A DNA stretch of 64,000 bases from Humidesulfovibrio sp. (GCA_031292175.1 JARLHQ010000017.1:1-64000), one strand, 5' to 3'; counted from the first letter of the stretch, positions 9,288 to 18,369 are shown. Program-made: numbers and translations. Notes: generated by a model not told the origin, from the letters alone.

Positions 9288-10004
9288 TCAGAGCTGTCTG
9301 CGTCTCCGCAGCCAGGATACCAGCCAACGCGCCGAAAGCGGAAACAGCCCCAGCAAGGCGAAGGCCACGAACAGGCCGGGGGAAAGGATGCCGGACAGGG
9401 AATCCACCTGGGCCAGGCGCGTGCCCGCGTAGACGAAGACCAGGGTGCCGGGGAGCATCCCGGCCTGGGACACCCAGGCATAGGTGCGCACGGGCATGGG
9501 GGTCAGCCCCATGAGCGGATTGATGATGAAGTATGGCAGGGCCGGGATGAGCCGCATGGTGAACAGGTAGAAGGAGCCCTCGCGCGCGATGCCCTGGTTG
9601 ACCGGCGCCAGAAGCGCGCCGAAACGCTCCTGGACCCAGCGGCGCAAGAGGTAACGGGCGGAGAGGCAGGCCAGCACCGCCCCCAGGGTGCTGGCGAAGG
9701 AGGCCAGCAGCACGCCCTCCAGAAGCCCGAACAATGCGCCCCCGGCCGCGGTCAGCACTCCCGCGCCGGGAAGTCCCAGGCCGGAGAGGGCCACATAGGC
9801 CGCGAAGAACCCCGCCGCCGAGGCCCAGGGACGCGCGTCCACCCATTGCCGCAACGCGCCCAGGGAGGCCTTCAGGGCGGGCAGGGTCAGCCGTTCGTGC
9901 AGGCCCAAGGCGAAAAAGGCGACAACGCCCAGGGCCAGCGCGGCGGCCAGGGTGATCCTGGCGGCGGTTCCGCTGCGCGCGGAAGGTGTAAGGAGATGAG
10001 CCAT
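9288..10004 (-). CDS. TVP38/TMEM64 (DedA/VTT-like) family inner membrane protein
   Basis: 238 residues with about five to six membrane segments, the VTT-domain pattern GLPGAGVLTAAGGALFG and a conserved FTMRLIPALPYFIINPLMG stretch. The family acts in membrane lipid handling, probably scramblase-like. The ATG at 10004 is used; longer readings run into the opposite-strand glycosyltransferase. It is transcribed divergently from that gene with an 82-base gap and is followed closely by the FAD oxidoreductase. No transport substrate can be read from the sequence. Confidence 0.85.
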   Translation of the reverse strand: MAHLLTPSARSGTAARITLAAALALGVVAFFALGLHERLTLPALKASLGALRQWVDARPWASAAGFFAAYVALSGLGLPGAGVLTAAGGALFGLLEGVLLASFASTLGAVLACLSARYLLRRWVQERFGALLAPVNQGIAREGSFYLFTMRLIPALPYFIINPLMGLTPMPVRTYAWVSQAGMLPGTLVFVYAGTRLAQVDSLSGILSPGLFVAFALLGLFPLSARWLVSWLRRRRQL

Positions 10005-10086
10005 GGTTCGCAATCTAGCGCATTCCCGCAGCCTCCGCAACGCTGCGCCCTTCCGTTTCGCCTGCGCGCCTGCTAGGATTGTCGGC

Positions 10087-10788
10087 ATGGTCCGCAGCAG
10101 GTTTTCCGTCATCATCCCCGTGTACCGGGAAGAAGCGCGCATCGCCGCGCTGCTCGCCCATGTGGCGGGTCTCCCCGTTCCCGGCGGCGCGGAGATTCTG
10201 GTGGTGGACGGCGATCCGCAGCAACGCACCCTGGCGGCCGTCCCGGAGGGGGCGGCCCTCAGCCTGGCCGCCGCCAAGGGCCGGGCCCGCCAGATGAATG
10301 CCGGAGCCCGGGCCTCGCATGGGGATGTCCTGCTCTTTCTGCATGCGGACACGCGCCTGCCCGCGGACGCCTTCACGCGCGCCACGGCCTGTCTTGCCGA
10401 CCCCGGCATCGGCGGCGGGGCCTTTAGCCTGCGCATTGAGGCCACGGAAGGGGCGGCTGGCCCGGGCCTGCGCTTCATCGCCTGGGCGGCGAACCTGCGC
10501 GCGCGGCTCTCCCGGGCGCCTTACGGCGACCAGGCCATCTTTCTGCGCCGCGACGTCTTCATGGCCCTGGGCGGATTCCCAGACATCCCGCTCATGGAGG
10601 ACCTGGAGCTCATGACCCGCCTGCGCCGCTCCGGGGGGCGCATCCGCATCCTGGACGCCTATGCGGCGACTTCGGCCCGGCGCTGGGAGCGGGAGGGACT
10701 GCTGCGCTGCACCGGCCGCAACGTGCTGCTGCGCACCCTCTACCATCTGGGCGTCCCGGCGCGCAGGCTGGCGGAGTTCTACCGATGA
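10087..10788 (+). CDS. GT2-like transferase, rSAM/selenodomain-associated transferase 2 type (TIGR04283)
   Basis: 233 residues. The family-2 nucleotide-sugar transferase signature SVIIPVYREE is at the N-terminus, with ILVVDGDP and the metal-binding region FLHADTRLP. The acceptor region has GDQAIFLRRDVF and a MEDLELMTRL acidic motif. The family co-occurs with ArsS-type radical SAM proteins and is named in arsenosugar biosynthesis annotations. The start at 10087 was chosen because the conserved fold begins immediately and the longer frame overlaps the divergent promoter region. Its TGA overlaps the ATG of the next gene by 4 bases, so the two transferases are translationally coupled. Confidence 0.87.
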   Translation: MVRSRFSVIIPVYREEARIAALLAHVAGLPVPGGAEILVVDGDPQQRTLAAVPEGAALSLAAAKGRARQMNAGARASHGDVLLFLHADTRLPADAFTRATACLADPGIGGGAFSLRIEATEGAAGPGLRFIAWAANLRARLSRAPYGDQAIFLRRDVFMALGGFPDIPLMEDLELMTRLRRSGGRIRILDAYAATSARRWEREGLLRCTGRNVLLRTLYHLGVPARRLAEFYR

Positions 10789-11456
10789 GACGGATCATCG
10801 TGTTCCTCAAGTATCCCGAGCCAGGGCGGGTCAAGACGCGGCTGGCGGCGGCGGTCGGCATCGAGGCGGCGGCGCGGCTGGCCCGGCATTTTGCCGAGGA
10901 GACCCTGGCGGCGGTCCGGCAACTGGGTCTGCCGGTGGAGATCTGCTTCGCCCCGGCGGAGCGGGAAGCGGAGGTCCGCGCCTGGCTGGGCCAGAGCGGC
11001 ACGTACGCTCCGCAGCATGGGGCGGACCTGGGCGAGCGCATGCGAAACGCCTTTATCGAGGCCTTCCGCCAGGGCGCCGAACGCGTGGTGCTGGTGGGCA
11101 CGGACGCGCCCGACCGCCCGGTGGAATTTCTGAGCGAAGCGTTGGCACGGCTGGCGGACCACGACGCGGTCCTTGGCCCGGCCCTGGACGGCGGCTACCA
11201 CCTCATCGCCATGCGCCGCGCGGGATTCACACCCGCGGCCTTCGCCGGGATCGCCTGGAGCACCCCCCGGGTGCTGGCCCAGACCATTGAGGCGCTGCGC
11301 CGGGCCGGGCGCTTGACCCATGTGCTCCCGCCCTGGCGGGATATCGATGACCGCGCCGGGCTGGACGCTTACATGGAGCGGCATCCCCGGGTGGCGGGCC
11401 TGCTGCGGGATGACGGAACATTCGTCCGGGGGGAGCCATGCCGAATGAAGGCCTGA
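10785..11456 (+). CDS. DUF2064-type transferase, rSAM/selenodomain-associated transferase 1 (TIGR04282)
   Basis: 223 residues with a nucleotidyltransferase-like (GT-A) fold: FLKYPEPGRVKTRLAAAVG at the N-terminus, VLVGTDAPDRP in the middle and LGPALDGGYHLIA. The family pairs with transferase 2 and ArsS. A role in activating or attaching the sugar part of an arsenosugar-like product is inferred from neighbourhood only. The ATG overlaps the preceding stop by 4 bases, and its own 3' end overlaps the hydroxylase-like gene by 19 bases, so these three genes form one transcription unit. Confidence 0.87.
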   Translation: MRRIIVFLKYPEPGRVKTRLAAAVGIEAAARLARHFAEETLAAVRQLGLPVEICFAPAEREAEVRAWLGQSGTYAPQHGADLGERMRNAFIEAFRQGAERVVLVGTDAPDRPVEFLSEALARLADHDAVLGPALDGGYHLIAMRRAGFTPAAFAGIAWSTPRVLAQTIEALRRAGRLTHVLPPWRDIDDRAGLDAYMERHPRVAGLLRDDGTFVRGEPCRMKA

Positions 11457-12220
11457 TACGCCTGAGCGCCTTTCTTGGCGCGGCCCTGGCCCTGATGCTC
11501 TGGGAGGTCCTGGCCCCGCGCCTTGAGCGTCCGGCCTTGCGGGGCCTGCGCTGGCCAGGCAACCTCGCCCTGGTCGCCCTGTCCACGCTGCTCATCCGCC
11601 TGCTCTTTCCGGTTCTGCCCGTCGGTCTTGCGCTCTGGGCGCGGGGCCAGGGCTGGGGGCTTTTGAACGCCCTGCCGCTTCCCGAACCCGTCGGGGGACT
11701 CGCCGCCATTGCGCTCCTGGACCTCGCCATCTACGGCCAGCACGTGGCGGCGCACCGCCTGCGCTGGTTCTGGAGGCTGCACCGGGTGCACCACGCGGAC
11801 ACGGTGCTGGACGTGACCACGGCGGTGCGCTTCCACCCGCTGGAGATGCTGCTCTCCCTGACCTACAAGCTGTGCCTGGTGCTGGCGCTGGGCCCTCCGG
11901 CCTGGGCCGTGCTCGCCTTCGAGCTTCTGCTCAACGCCTTGCCCCTCTTCAACCACGCCAACGTGCGCCTGCCGCTCCCCGTCGACCGGGCCCTGCGCCT
12001 GGCCGTCGTCACCCCGGACATGCACCGCGTGCACCACAGCGTGGACCCGCGCGAGGCGAACACCAACTTCGGCTTCTGCTTCCCCTGGTGGGACAGGCTC
12101 TTCGGCACATACCAGGATCAGCCCGCGACCGGTCACGAGGGCATGGGCATCGGCCTGGGCATCTTCCGTGACAAATCCTGGACCGGGCTGTGGGGACTCC
12201 TGCGCATCCCCTTCCACTGA
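11438..12220 (+). CDS. Fatty acid hydroxylase / sterol desaturase superfamily membrane protein
   Basis: 260 residues with several membrane segments and the histidine clusters of integral-membrane di-iron oxygenases: HVAAHRLRWFWRLHRVHH, HPLEM and HRVHHSVDP, followed by NTNFGFCFPWWDRLFGTY, typical of bacterial members. Enzymes of this superfamily use O2 to hydroxylate or desaturate lipids. It overlaps the upstream transferase gene by 19 bases, which ties it to the arsenosugar-type cluster and hints at a lipid-linked product (inference). A dioxygen-dependent enzyme is notable if the host is an anaerobe, but such proteins do occur in sulfate reducers. Confidence 0.85.
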   Translation: MPNEGLIRLSAFLGAALALMLWEVLAPRLERPALRGLRWPGNLALVALSTLLIRLLFPVLPVGLALWARGQGWGLLNALPLPEPVGGLAAIALLDLAIYGQHVAAHRLRWFWRLHRVHHADTVLDVTTAVRFHPLEMLLSLTYKLCLVLALGPPAWAVLAFELLLNALPLFNHANVRLPLPVDRALRLAVVTPDMHRVHHSVDPREANTNFGFCFPWWDRLFGTYQDQPATGHEGMGIGLGIFRDKSWTGLWGLLRIPFH

Positions 12221-12352
12221 CGCCGCCCTCCCCGGACTCCCTTGACCTTGGTCCGCGCATGGGGCATCCACTGGACCAGGTCCCTGCGCCTTGCGAGGCG
12301 GCGACGCTCATGCCGCCCGCGTCGGCAACGCCAGAGGAGAAGGAGGTCCCCC

Positions 12353-13441
12353 ATGCCCATGCATCCCTCTTTGACAGAACGCGTGGCGGGCGCGGCGGCC
12401 GGAGCCCTCATCGGCGACGCCCTCGGCCTGGGAAGCCACTGGTACTACGACCTGGAGGCCCTGCGCCGCGACCACGGCCCCTGGATCACGGGATACACGG
12501 AGCCCCGGCCCGACCGCTACCACGCGGGCATGAAGGCCGGAGAGCTCTCGCAGACCGGGCTGGTGACGCTGGAGCTGTTGCGCTCCCTCACCCAGCGGGG
12601 CGGCTACGACCAGGACGACTACACGGCGCGGCTGGACATGCATTTCCTGGCGAAAATGGATGGCACGCCCTACTCCGGGCCGGGCGGCTATACCAACCAG
12701 GGTTTCCGCGACGCGTACCAGGCCAGGGCGCGCGACGGAAAGCCCTGGGGCGAAACCGGCGGCTACGCCGACACCACAGAGGCCGCCGAACGCGCGTCGC
12801 TCGTCGCCGTGCGCCATGCCCTGGAGCCCATGCGGGGCGCGCTGCTCGCCAGGGAAAACATCCTGCTCACGCACCGGGACCCCTTCGTGGCGGCCCTGAG
12901 CCTGTCCTTCGACATCGTGGTCGCGGCCATCGTGCGCGGCGAGCCGCTGGACGGGGAGCTGGGGGGAAAGCTCTACGGCATGGTGGAGCGGCGCGAGCTG
13001 CCGTTCACGCATGTGGTCCTGACGGAAAAGGCCGACATCTTCGCCTCCACCCCGCTGCCCACGTCCGCGACGCTTACCGCCCCGGACGGGCTGCTGTTCC
13101 CCTCGCACATCTGGCGGGCCGCGCACGACCCCGAGGTGCGCATCGAACCGGCCTGGAAGGCCAGCCTCGTCTACGGCCTGCCGTGCAGCATCATCTGCCA
13201 GCTTCCGGCGGCCTACTACCTCGCGGCGCGCTTCGAGGACGACTTCGAGTCCGCTGTGCTGCACGCGATAAACGGCGGCGGGCAGAACATGTCGCGGGCC
13301 ATGCTCACGGGGATTCTGGTCGGGGCCAGGTGCGGCATATCGGGTATTCCCAGGCGCTTCCTGGAAGGACTGGCGGACGCGGAAGAGGTGCTGGATCTGT
13401 CCCTGCAGCTCGGCCGCCAGACGGAGGGCGCGGGGGCCTAG
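12353..13441 (+). CDS. ADP-ribosylglycohydrolase-fold protein with non-canonical metal site
   Basis: 362 residues from the ATG at 12353, preceded by GAGAAGGAGG. The N-terminal GALIGDALGLGSHWYYD matches the ADP-ribosylglycohydrolase (DraG/ARH, J1-crystallin-like) family. Enzymatically active members have TDDT and a C-terminal GGDxDT as dinuclear metal ligands. Here the matching positions read GELSQTG and NGGGQNMSRAMLTG, so most acidic ligands are absent. The GGGxNM form appears to mark a distinct subfamily, possibly with another substrate or a non-enzymatic role. It follows the hydroxylase gene by 132 bases and may have its own promoter. Confidence 0.82.
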   Translation: MPMHPSLTERVAGAAAGALIGDALGLGSHWYYDLEALRRDHGPWITGYTEPRPDRYHAGMKAGELSQTGLVTLELLRSLTQRGGYDQDDYTARLDMHFLAKMDGTPYSGPGGYTNQGFRDAYQARARDGKPWGETGGYADTTEAAERASLVAVRHALEPMRGALLARENILLTHRDPFVAALSLSFDIVVAAIVRGEPLDGELGGKLYGMVERRELPFTHVVLTEKADIFASTPLPTSATLTAPDGLLFPSHIWRAAHDPEVRIEPAWKASLVYGLPCSIICQLPAAYYLAARFEDDFESAVLHAINGGGQNMSRAMLTGILVGARCGISGIPRRFLEGLADAEEVLDLSLQLGRQTEGAGA

Positions 13442-13495
13442 CTGTTCCGGCAACGCCCACGGCCCTTTCCGGTGCCGCGCTCAAGCGGGTCCGTT

Positions 13496-13888
13496 TCAGG
13501 CCATCCGGCCCGCGAGGCGCTCCCGGATCCGCGCCAGCAGCGTGGCGGCGTCAACGGGCTTGTAGAACACGTCTTCCGTGGCCATGCCCAGGCCTTCCAC
13601 CAGGGCCTGGGGCAGAAGGAAGTCCACGGAACCCGTGTGCACAAGGAAACGCCGGCAAAGCTTGGCCTCTGAGGCGGCCATGATAAACTCCGCGCCGTCG
13701 ATGCCCGGCAGGCGCAGGTCCACCACACAAAGATCCGCGGGCCGCAGCTGGAGCATCTCCAGAGCGGCCTCGCCGGAGCACGCCCCGCGCAGCTCGAATT
13801 CATCGCACTCGTCCAGGTAGTCGATGAGTAGCTCGCGGACGCGCTCCTCGTCGTCGATGACAATGACGGAATGCTTCTGTTCAGGCAT
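13496..13888 (-). CDS. Single-domain response regulator
   Basis: 130 residues, a CheY-like receiver: acidic pocket VIVIDDEER, phosphoacceptor Asp57 in LCVVDLRLPGIDG, a Thr at HTGSVDF and Lys in VFYKPVD. The ATG at 13888 has GGAGG 8 bases upstream and overlaps the kinase gene by 8 bases, so the pair is translationally coupled. There is no output domain. It probably passes phosphate from the upstream PAS kinase to another protein or acts as a phosphate sink. Confidence 0.9.
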   Translation of the reverse strand: MPEQKHSVIVIDDEERVRELLIDYLDECDEFELRGACSGEAALEMLQLRPADLCVVDLRLPGIDGAEFIMAASEAKLCRRFLVHTGSVDFLLPQALVEGLGMATEDVFYKPVDAATLLARIRERLAGRMA

Positions 13889-16568
13889 GGGGGGCCTCCA
13901 GTTTTTTAGCCGGCAGTTCGATGAAGAAGGTCGTGCCGCGGCCGGGGAGCGAATCCAGCCACATCCGGCCGCCGTGGCCCTTGGTGATGATAAAGTACGA
14001 CACGGAGAGCCCCAGGCCAGTGCCAATGCCTGGCGGCTTGGTGGTGTAGAAGGGCTCGAAGGCCTTGCGCTGGGTCTCCGGCTCCATGCCTGGCCCGTTG
14101 TCGGCCACTTCGATGCGCACGCAGCCCTCCCCGGCGCGCAGGCGGATGCCGATCCTGGGATCCGGCGTGGGAGGCTGGCACATGGACATGGCCTGGGCCG
14201 CGTTGCGCAACAGGTTCAGCAGCACCTGCTCGATCTCCGTCTCCGTGCACAGGCAGGCCGACAAATGCGTCTCAAGGTCGAGCGAGATCTCAATCCGCTT
14301 GAAGTCGTAGGATTTCTTGAGATCGTAGTCCGAGGAGGCCAGGAACACCGCCTGCTCAATGATGTGGCCCAGGTCGCAGACCGTACACTTGGATTCGCTG
14401 CGTCGGCTGAAGTTGAGCATGTTGCGGATGATGCCCGAGGCGCGCTGGGCCGCGACCTGGATGTCCTCCAGGAACACGTCAAGCTTGCGGGCCTTCACGT
14501 ACCGCTGGAGCAGATCCATATCCAGCCCCAGGCTGGCAGCCGTCTCCTGGTTCTTCTTCTGGTCCGGGCTGGTGCGCTGGATGAGGTTCTGCACGGCCTG
14601 GTGCATGATGCCAAGCGGGTTGTTGATCTCGTGCGCGATGCCCGCGGCCAGGCTGCCCACGGACATCATCTTCTCGGACTGTATGAGCAGCTCCTGCATC
14701 CGGCGCTCGTCCGTGATGTCGTGGGTGATGCTGACGTAGCATTGCTCCCCGGCGATGGTCACGAGCTTCGCGGAGCTGACGACACGGCGCAAGGCGCCGT
14801 CCGCGCGTCGCAGCAGAAACTCGAAATCCTTGACGGAGCCGTCTTCCCCAAGCCGCCGCAGGAACTCCTCGCGCGCGGCGGCGTCGTCCCAGGTGACTAG
14901 TTCCTGGACGGAGGCGCCGATGGCCTCTTCCCGGCTGTACCCGGTGACCGTCTCGAAGGCGGCATTGGCGGCGATCCGCACCGAATCGCTGAGGCGCACG
15001 AAAGTGATGCTCTCCGGGGCCATCTCGAAAATGCGCGAGAATTTCTCCTCGCTCTGGCGCAGGTCTTCCTCGGCCTGCTTGCGGTCCGTGATGTCCACGA
15101 TGACGCCGATGAGCCCGCCGGGCGCGCCGTCCATCAGGCGGAAGCCGGTGACGGAGTACAACGTCTGGTGCACCACGCCGTCGGCGAAGGGGATGGGCAT
15201 CTCCTTTTGCACCCGGCCCACGCTGGCGATGACGCCCTCGTCCTCGGCCTGGTAGTTGCGGCGGTCTTCCATCGGGAGGTACTCCAGATCCAACACCCGC
15301 CGGCCGACAAAATCCTCGCGCCGGACACCAAAACACGCCTCATAGGCCTTGTTGCAGCCCAGAAACCGGGTGTCGCGGCCTTTGTAGAACACGGCGTAGG
15401 GAATGGTGTCGAGAAGCGTCTGCTGGAAGGTCAGCTGTTCGGCCAGGAGCTGCTCCAGCGCCTTGCGCTCGGTGATGTCGCGGAACACCCCCAGGACGAG
15501 CCGCTGCCCGTCGAGTTCAAAAAGGCTGCGCTGCATCGCGGCCAGCTTCACCTCTCCGCCAGCGGCCAGCAGCGAGACCTCCCGCGGGGAAGCCGCTCTG
15601 GCCGCGTCGTCGCTGGACGCCTCGGACAGGTCATCCATCAAGGACGCCCCGGAAGGATGCAGCGCGCGCAGCGGCAGCCCGAGGAACTGCTCCCTGGTCC
15701 GGTCGAAGAAGCGTTCCGCCGCCTCGTTGCATTCCACCAGAAGCCCCGTATCCCTGTCGACCACCAGCACGGGGTCGCTCACGGAGCCGAACAGGGCGTG
15801 GTAGCGCTCGCTGGTCTCGCTCAGCGCCTTCTGGGCCTCCATTACCTGGCCGTAAAAGGCGGCAAGCCCCTTCTGCATGGTGTTCACGGCCTGCGTCAGC
15901 ACATCCAGCTCGTCCCCCATGAACGGCCGGTCCAGGGTCAGGGGCAGACTGCGGCCACTCAGGTTGAAGGACTGAAAATGGGCGGCGATGGCGGCGAGGT
16001 GCCTTGAAACCAGCGTGTTCGTGAGCCAGAAGACCAGGGCCGCCACGAGCAGCAGCAGGCCAGCGTTGGACAGCAAGCCCTCAAGGCCGGTCTTAAGGGC
16101 CTGGCGGTCAACCTGCGCAAGATCGACCTGGACATGCAGCGCGCCCACGGTTGCTGGCTTGCCGTCCCGGAAGACCACAAGGGGATATTCCCGGTCCAGG
16201 ACGTCCTTCCCGGCGCGCCGCCCGGAAGTGACCAGCACGCCGAAGGTGTCGTTCACGGCGGCGTAACGGATGTACCGGAAATTGGTGATTCCCTCCACCT
16301 CAAGCTTGATCTGCGGATTGTTGAAGTCCCAGAGGGAGGCGGCCAGGCCCTTGGTCGTGGTGTTCCCGATGACTGTGAGCAGCTCCTGCACGGACTGCAT
16401 CGCGGCATGGTACTCCCACCAGACGCGCCACCCCGCCAACAGCAGGGTGAACGCCACGCAGAACAGCAGGATGCGTTTGAGCAAACGCAGGGTCAGCGAC
16501 GCCCGCACGGTCATGATGGGGCCGTTTGCCGCGCGGTCCTCTCGCGGATGTGCCGATTGCATCGTCAT
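13881..16568 (-). CDS. Membrane-bound PAS sensor histidine kinase
   Basis: 895 residues. A membrane helix (about 27-48) and a second one (about 180-205) flank a roughly 135-residue periplasmic sensor domain. HAMP and several PAS domains follow (about 265-625), then a HisKA of the NtrB-like type with IAHEINNPLGIMHQAV (His646) and an HATPase ending with GIGTGLGLSVSYFI. The start at 16568 has GGGGAG upstream and lies 28 bases after the stop of a periplasmic binding protein gene; the response regulator follows with overlap. The three-gene order suggests that the binding protein feeds a signal to this kinase. Confidence 0.9.
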   Translation of the reverse strand: MTMQSAHPREDRAANGPIMTVRASLTLRLLKRILLFCVAFTLLLAGWRVWWEYHAAMQSVQELLTVIGNTTTKGLAASLWDFNNPQIKLEVEGITNFRYIRYAAVNDTFGVLVTSGRRAGKDVLDREYPLVVFRDGKPATVGALHVQVDLAQVDRQALKTGLEGLLSNAGLLLLVAALVFWLTNTLVSRHLAAIAAHFQSFNLSGRSLPLTLDRPFMGDELDVLTQAVNTMQKGLAAFYGQVMEAQKALSETSERYHALFGSVSDPVLVVDRDTGLLVECNEAAERFFDRTREQFLGLPLRALHPSGASLMDDLSEASSDDAARAASPREVSLLAAGGEVKLAAMQRSLFELDGQRLVLGVFRDITERKALEQLLAEQLTFQQTLLDTIPYAVFYKGRDTRFLGCNKAYEACFGVRREDFVGRRVLDLEYLPMEDRRNYQAEDEGVIASVGRVQKEMPIPFADGVVHQTLYSVTGFRLMDGAPGGLIGVIVDITDRKQAEEDLRQSEEKFSRIFEMAPESITFVRLSDSVRIAANAAFETVTGYSREEAIGASVQELVTWDDAAAREEFLRRLGEDGSVKDFEFLLRRADGALRRVVSSAKLVTIAGEQCYVSITHDITDERRMQELLIQSEKMMSVGSLAAGIAHEINNPLGIMHQAVQNLIQRTSPDQKKNQETAASLGLDMDLLQRYVKARKLDVFLEDIQVAAQRASGIIRNMLNFSRRSESKCTVCDLGHIIEQAVFLASSDYDLKKSYDFKRIEISLDLETHLSACLCTETEIEQVLLNLLRNAAQAMSMCQPPTPDPRIGIRLRAGEGCVRIEVADNGPGMEPETQRKAFEPFYTTKPPGIGTGLGLSVSYFIITKGHGGRMWLDSLPGRGTTFFIELPAKKLEAPHA

Positions 16569-16596
16569 CGTTCTCCCCGGGATCTTCGCCGCCCCG

Positions 16597-17415
16597 TTAC
16601 CGGGGCATCATCACTGCATGTTCCTGGATGCGGCGAAGATGCTTGCGCAACAGCTGCTCCGGGATGCCCTTGCTGTCCAATTCCTTGAGCCTGCGGCCCA
16701 TTTCCTCCACCATCCCGACGCAAGGCGAGGACCGGCTGAACCCGAAATGGATGTCCTGTTCGGAGACGGGCAGGCTCAGACTGACGATGCCGTGCCGCGA
16801 GGGATGGCTGGCGGCATAGGCCTCGCCGACGTACCGGCTGGTTACGAAATAGTCGATGCGCCCCGCGTCGAGCTTCTTGAAATTGTTCTCCATGTCCGGA
16901 GCCTCTTCGATGTTGAGCTCACGCGGCCAGTACTCGTCAAAGCCCCCGCCGAAGGTGTCGCCTGAGCTGATCCCGCCACGCTTGTCCTTCAGATCGGCCA
17001 GGGACTGGAATGGAAAGACGCGGTCCTTGCGGACAAAGACCACGATGGGATTGGGAAAGGCGCGGTGGCTGGTGAAGACGAGGTACCGCGCCCGTTCAGA
17101 GGTGATGCGCAGGCTTACCAGCAGGTCGATTTCCCCTGCCTTGGTCTGGGCCTGGGCCCGCACCCAGGGCAGGACAATGGGTCTGAGCGCCACCCCCGGC
17201 GGGGCCGCCATCGTGAGCAGCTCAATGCTCGCCCCGTCGAAGGCGTCCTCGCCGGTGGCCCAATCGTAGGGCGGGTAATTCGGGTTGGTCGAATACGTCA
17301 GCGTCCGGCACCGGGCCGCCACATCCTGGGCCGCCGCGCCGAGGCAAACAGACGACGGATGAAGCGCCAGAGCCAGCAGGCAGGCCGACAGCATCCGGCT
17401 GAAGAATGTCCGCAT
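16597..17415 (-). CDS. Periplasmic solute-binding protein (SBP family 3), probable sensory partner
   Basis: 272 residues with a cleaved-type signal peptide (about 1-26). The mature part matches amino-acid-type binding proteins: YPPYDWATG, FDGASIELL, EIDLLVSLRITSERARY and FTSHRAFPNPIVVFV. The ATG at 17415 follows GAGGTGGGATC. No permease or ATPase gene is adjacent. Instead a sensor kinase follows 28 bases downstream, so ligand presentation to the kinase is more likely than uptake (inference). A promoter is visible upstream. Confidence 0.85.
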   Translation of the reverse strand: MRTFFSRMLSACLLALALHPSSVCLGAAAQDVAARCRTLTYSTNPNYPPYDWATGEDAFDGASIELLTMAAPPGVALRPIVLPWVRAQAQTKAGEIDLLVSLRITSERARYLVFTSHRAFPNPIVVFVRKDRVFPFQSLADLKDKRGGISSGDTFGGGFDEYWPRELNIEEAPDMENNFKKLDAGRIDYFVTSRYVGEAYAASHPSRHGIVSLSLPVSEQDIHFGFSRSSPCVGMVEEMGRRLKELDSKGIPEQLLRKHLRRIQEHAVMMPR

Positions 17416-17544
17416 GATCCCACCTCGGTAGGCGTGCAGCGGGGCTTGGCGTCCCACAGGCCCGAAAGCGCGGCGATCGGATAGCCCCCCGCGCGAGGGA
17501 GCTCCCGCCCGCCCTGCCTCCAAAAGCAAAAACGAATCCAGTCC

Positions 17545-17574
17545 ACTATAGGCCACACACCGACTTATAGGCAA
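17545..17574 (-). promoter_or_regulatory. Putative promoter of the binding protein/kinase/regulator operon
   Basis: On the minus strand TTGCCT (17574-17569) and TATAGT (17550-17545) are separated by 18 bases. The operon start codon follows about 130 bases later. Confidence 0.5.
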
Positions 17575-17672
17575 GCCTTTTCGCTCCGCGAAGGGGCCTC
17601 ACGCCGCCGCCGGCCGGGACGCGCCCTTTCCCCTTGCCCGCGCCGTCGCTTCGTGCTAGCCGCCATACCCAT

Positions 17673-18344
17673 ATGTCTGATCTCGCCCAATACATCCGCG
17701 AACTGACGGCGCTCCTGGTGCCTCTGCTGCTCACCATCACCTGCCACGAGGCCGCCCACGGCCTAGTGGCGAGCTGGCTGGGCGACCCCACGGCCAAACT
17801 GGCCGGACGCATCACCCTGAACCCCGCCCGGCACCTGGACCCCTTCGGCTTCTTCATCATGCTCGTGCCGCCGCACATCGGCTGGGCCAGACCAGTGCCG
17901 GTGGACGCCCGCTATTTCAAGAACCCGCGCACCGGAATGCTCCTGGTGGCCCTGGCCGGCCCGGCGGCCAACGCCCTCGTGGCGGTCCTGTGCGCCGCGC
18001 TGTTCCACGTCCTGGTGAACCTGCCCGTGGAGGATCCCAACGGCCTGGCCGTGCACCTCCTGGTGCCCCTGGTCACCATGGCCCAGGCCGGCGTGTTCGT
18101 GAGCCTGCTCATCGGCGTCTTCAACCTGCTGCCCATCCCTCCGCTGGACGGCAGCAACATCCTGGCCCGGCTGCTGCCCGAGAACCTGGCCTGGCGCTAC
18201 ATGAGCATGGGCCGCTACGGCATCCTGATCATCATCGGCCTGCTGCTGCTCGGCAACTTCGCCGGGATGAGCCTTTTCGGCACCCTGCTCTTTCCCGTGG
18301 TGAACGCCGGAGCGAACCTGCTGGGCATGGGCTCCCCCTTCTGA
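17673..18344 (+). CDS. Site-2 protease (M50) family membrane metalloprotease
   Basis: 223 residues with about five membrane segments. The zinc motif HEAAHG is in the first helix, and the third ligand motif NLLPIPPLDGSNILARLLP is near residue 155. This is the small rhomboid-like S2P subfamily without a PDZ domain, common upstream of trpS in related bacteria. The ATG at 17673 fits the start of the first helix. The gene is 25 bases from trpS, so the two are probably co-transcribed. The substrate is unknown. Confidence 0.9.
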   Translation: MSDLAQYIRELTALLVPLLLTITCHEAAHGLVASWLGDPTAKLAGRITLNPARHLDPFGFFIMLVPPHIGWARPVPVDARYFKNPRTGMLLVALAGPAANALVAVLCAALFHVLVNLPVEDPNGLAVHLLVPLVTMAQAGVFVSLLIGVFNLLPIPPLDGSNILARLLPENLAWRYMSMGRYGILIIIGLLLLGNFAGMSLFGTLLFPVVNAGANLLGMGSPF

Positions 18345-18369
18345 CACCTCTAAACCAAAAGACACAGCC

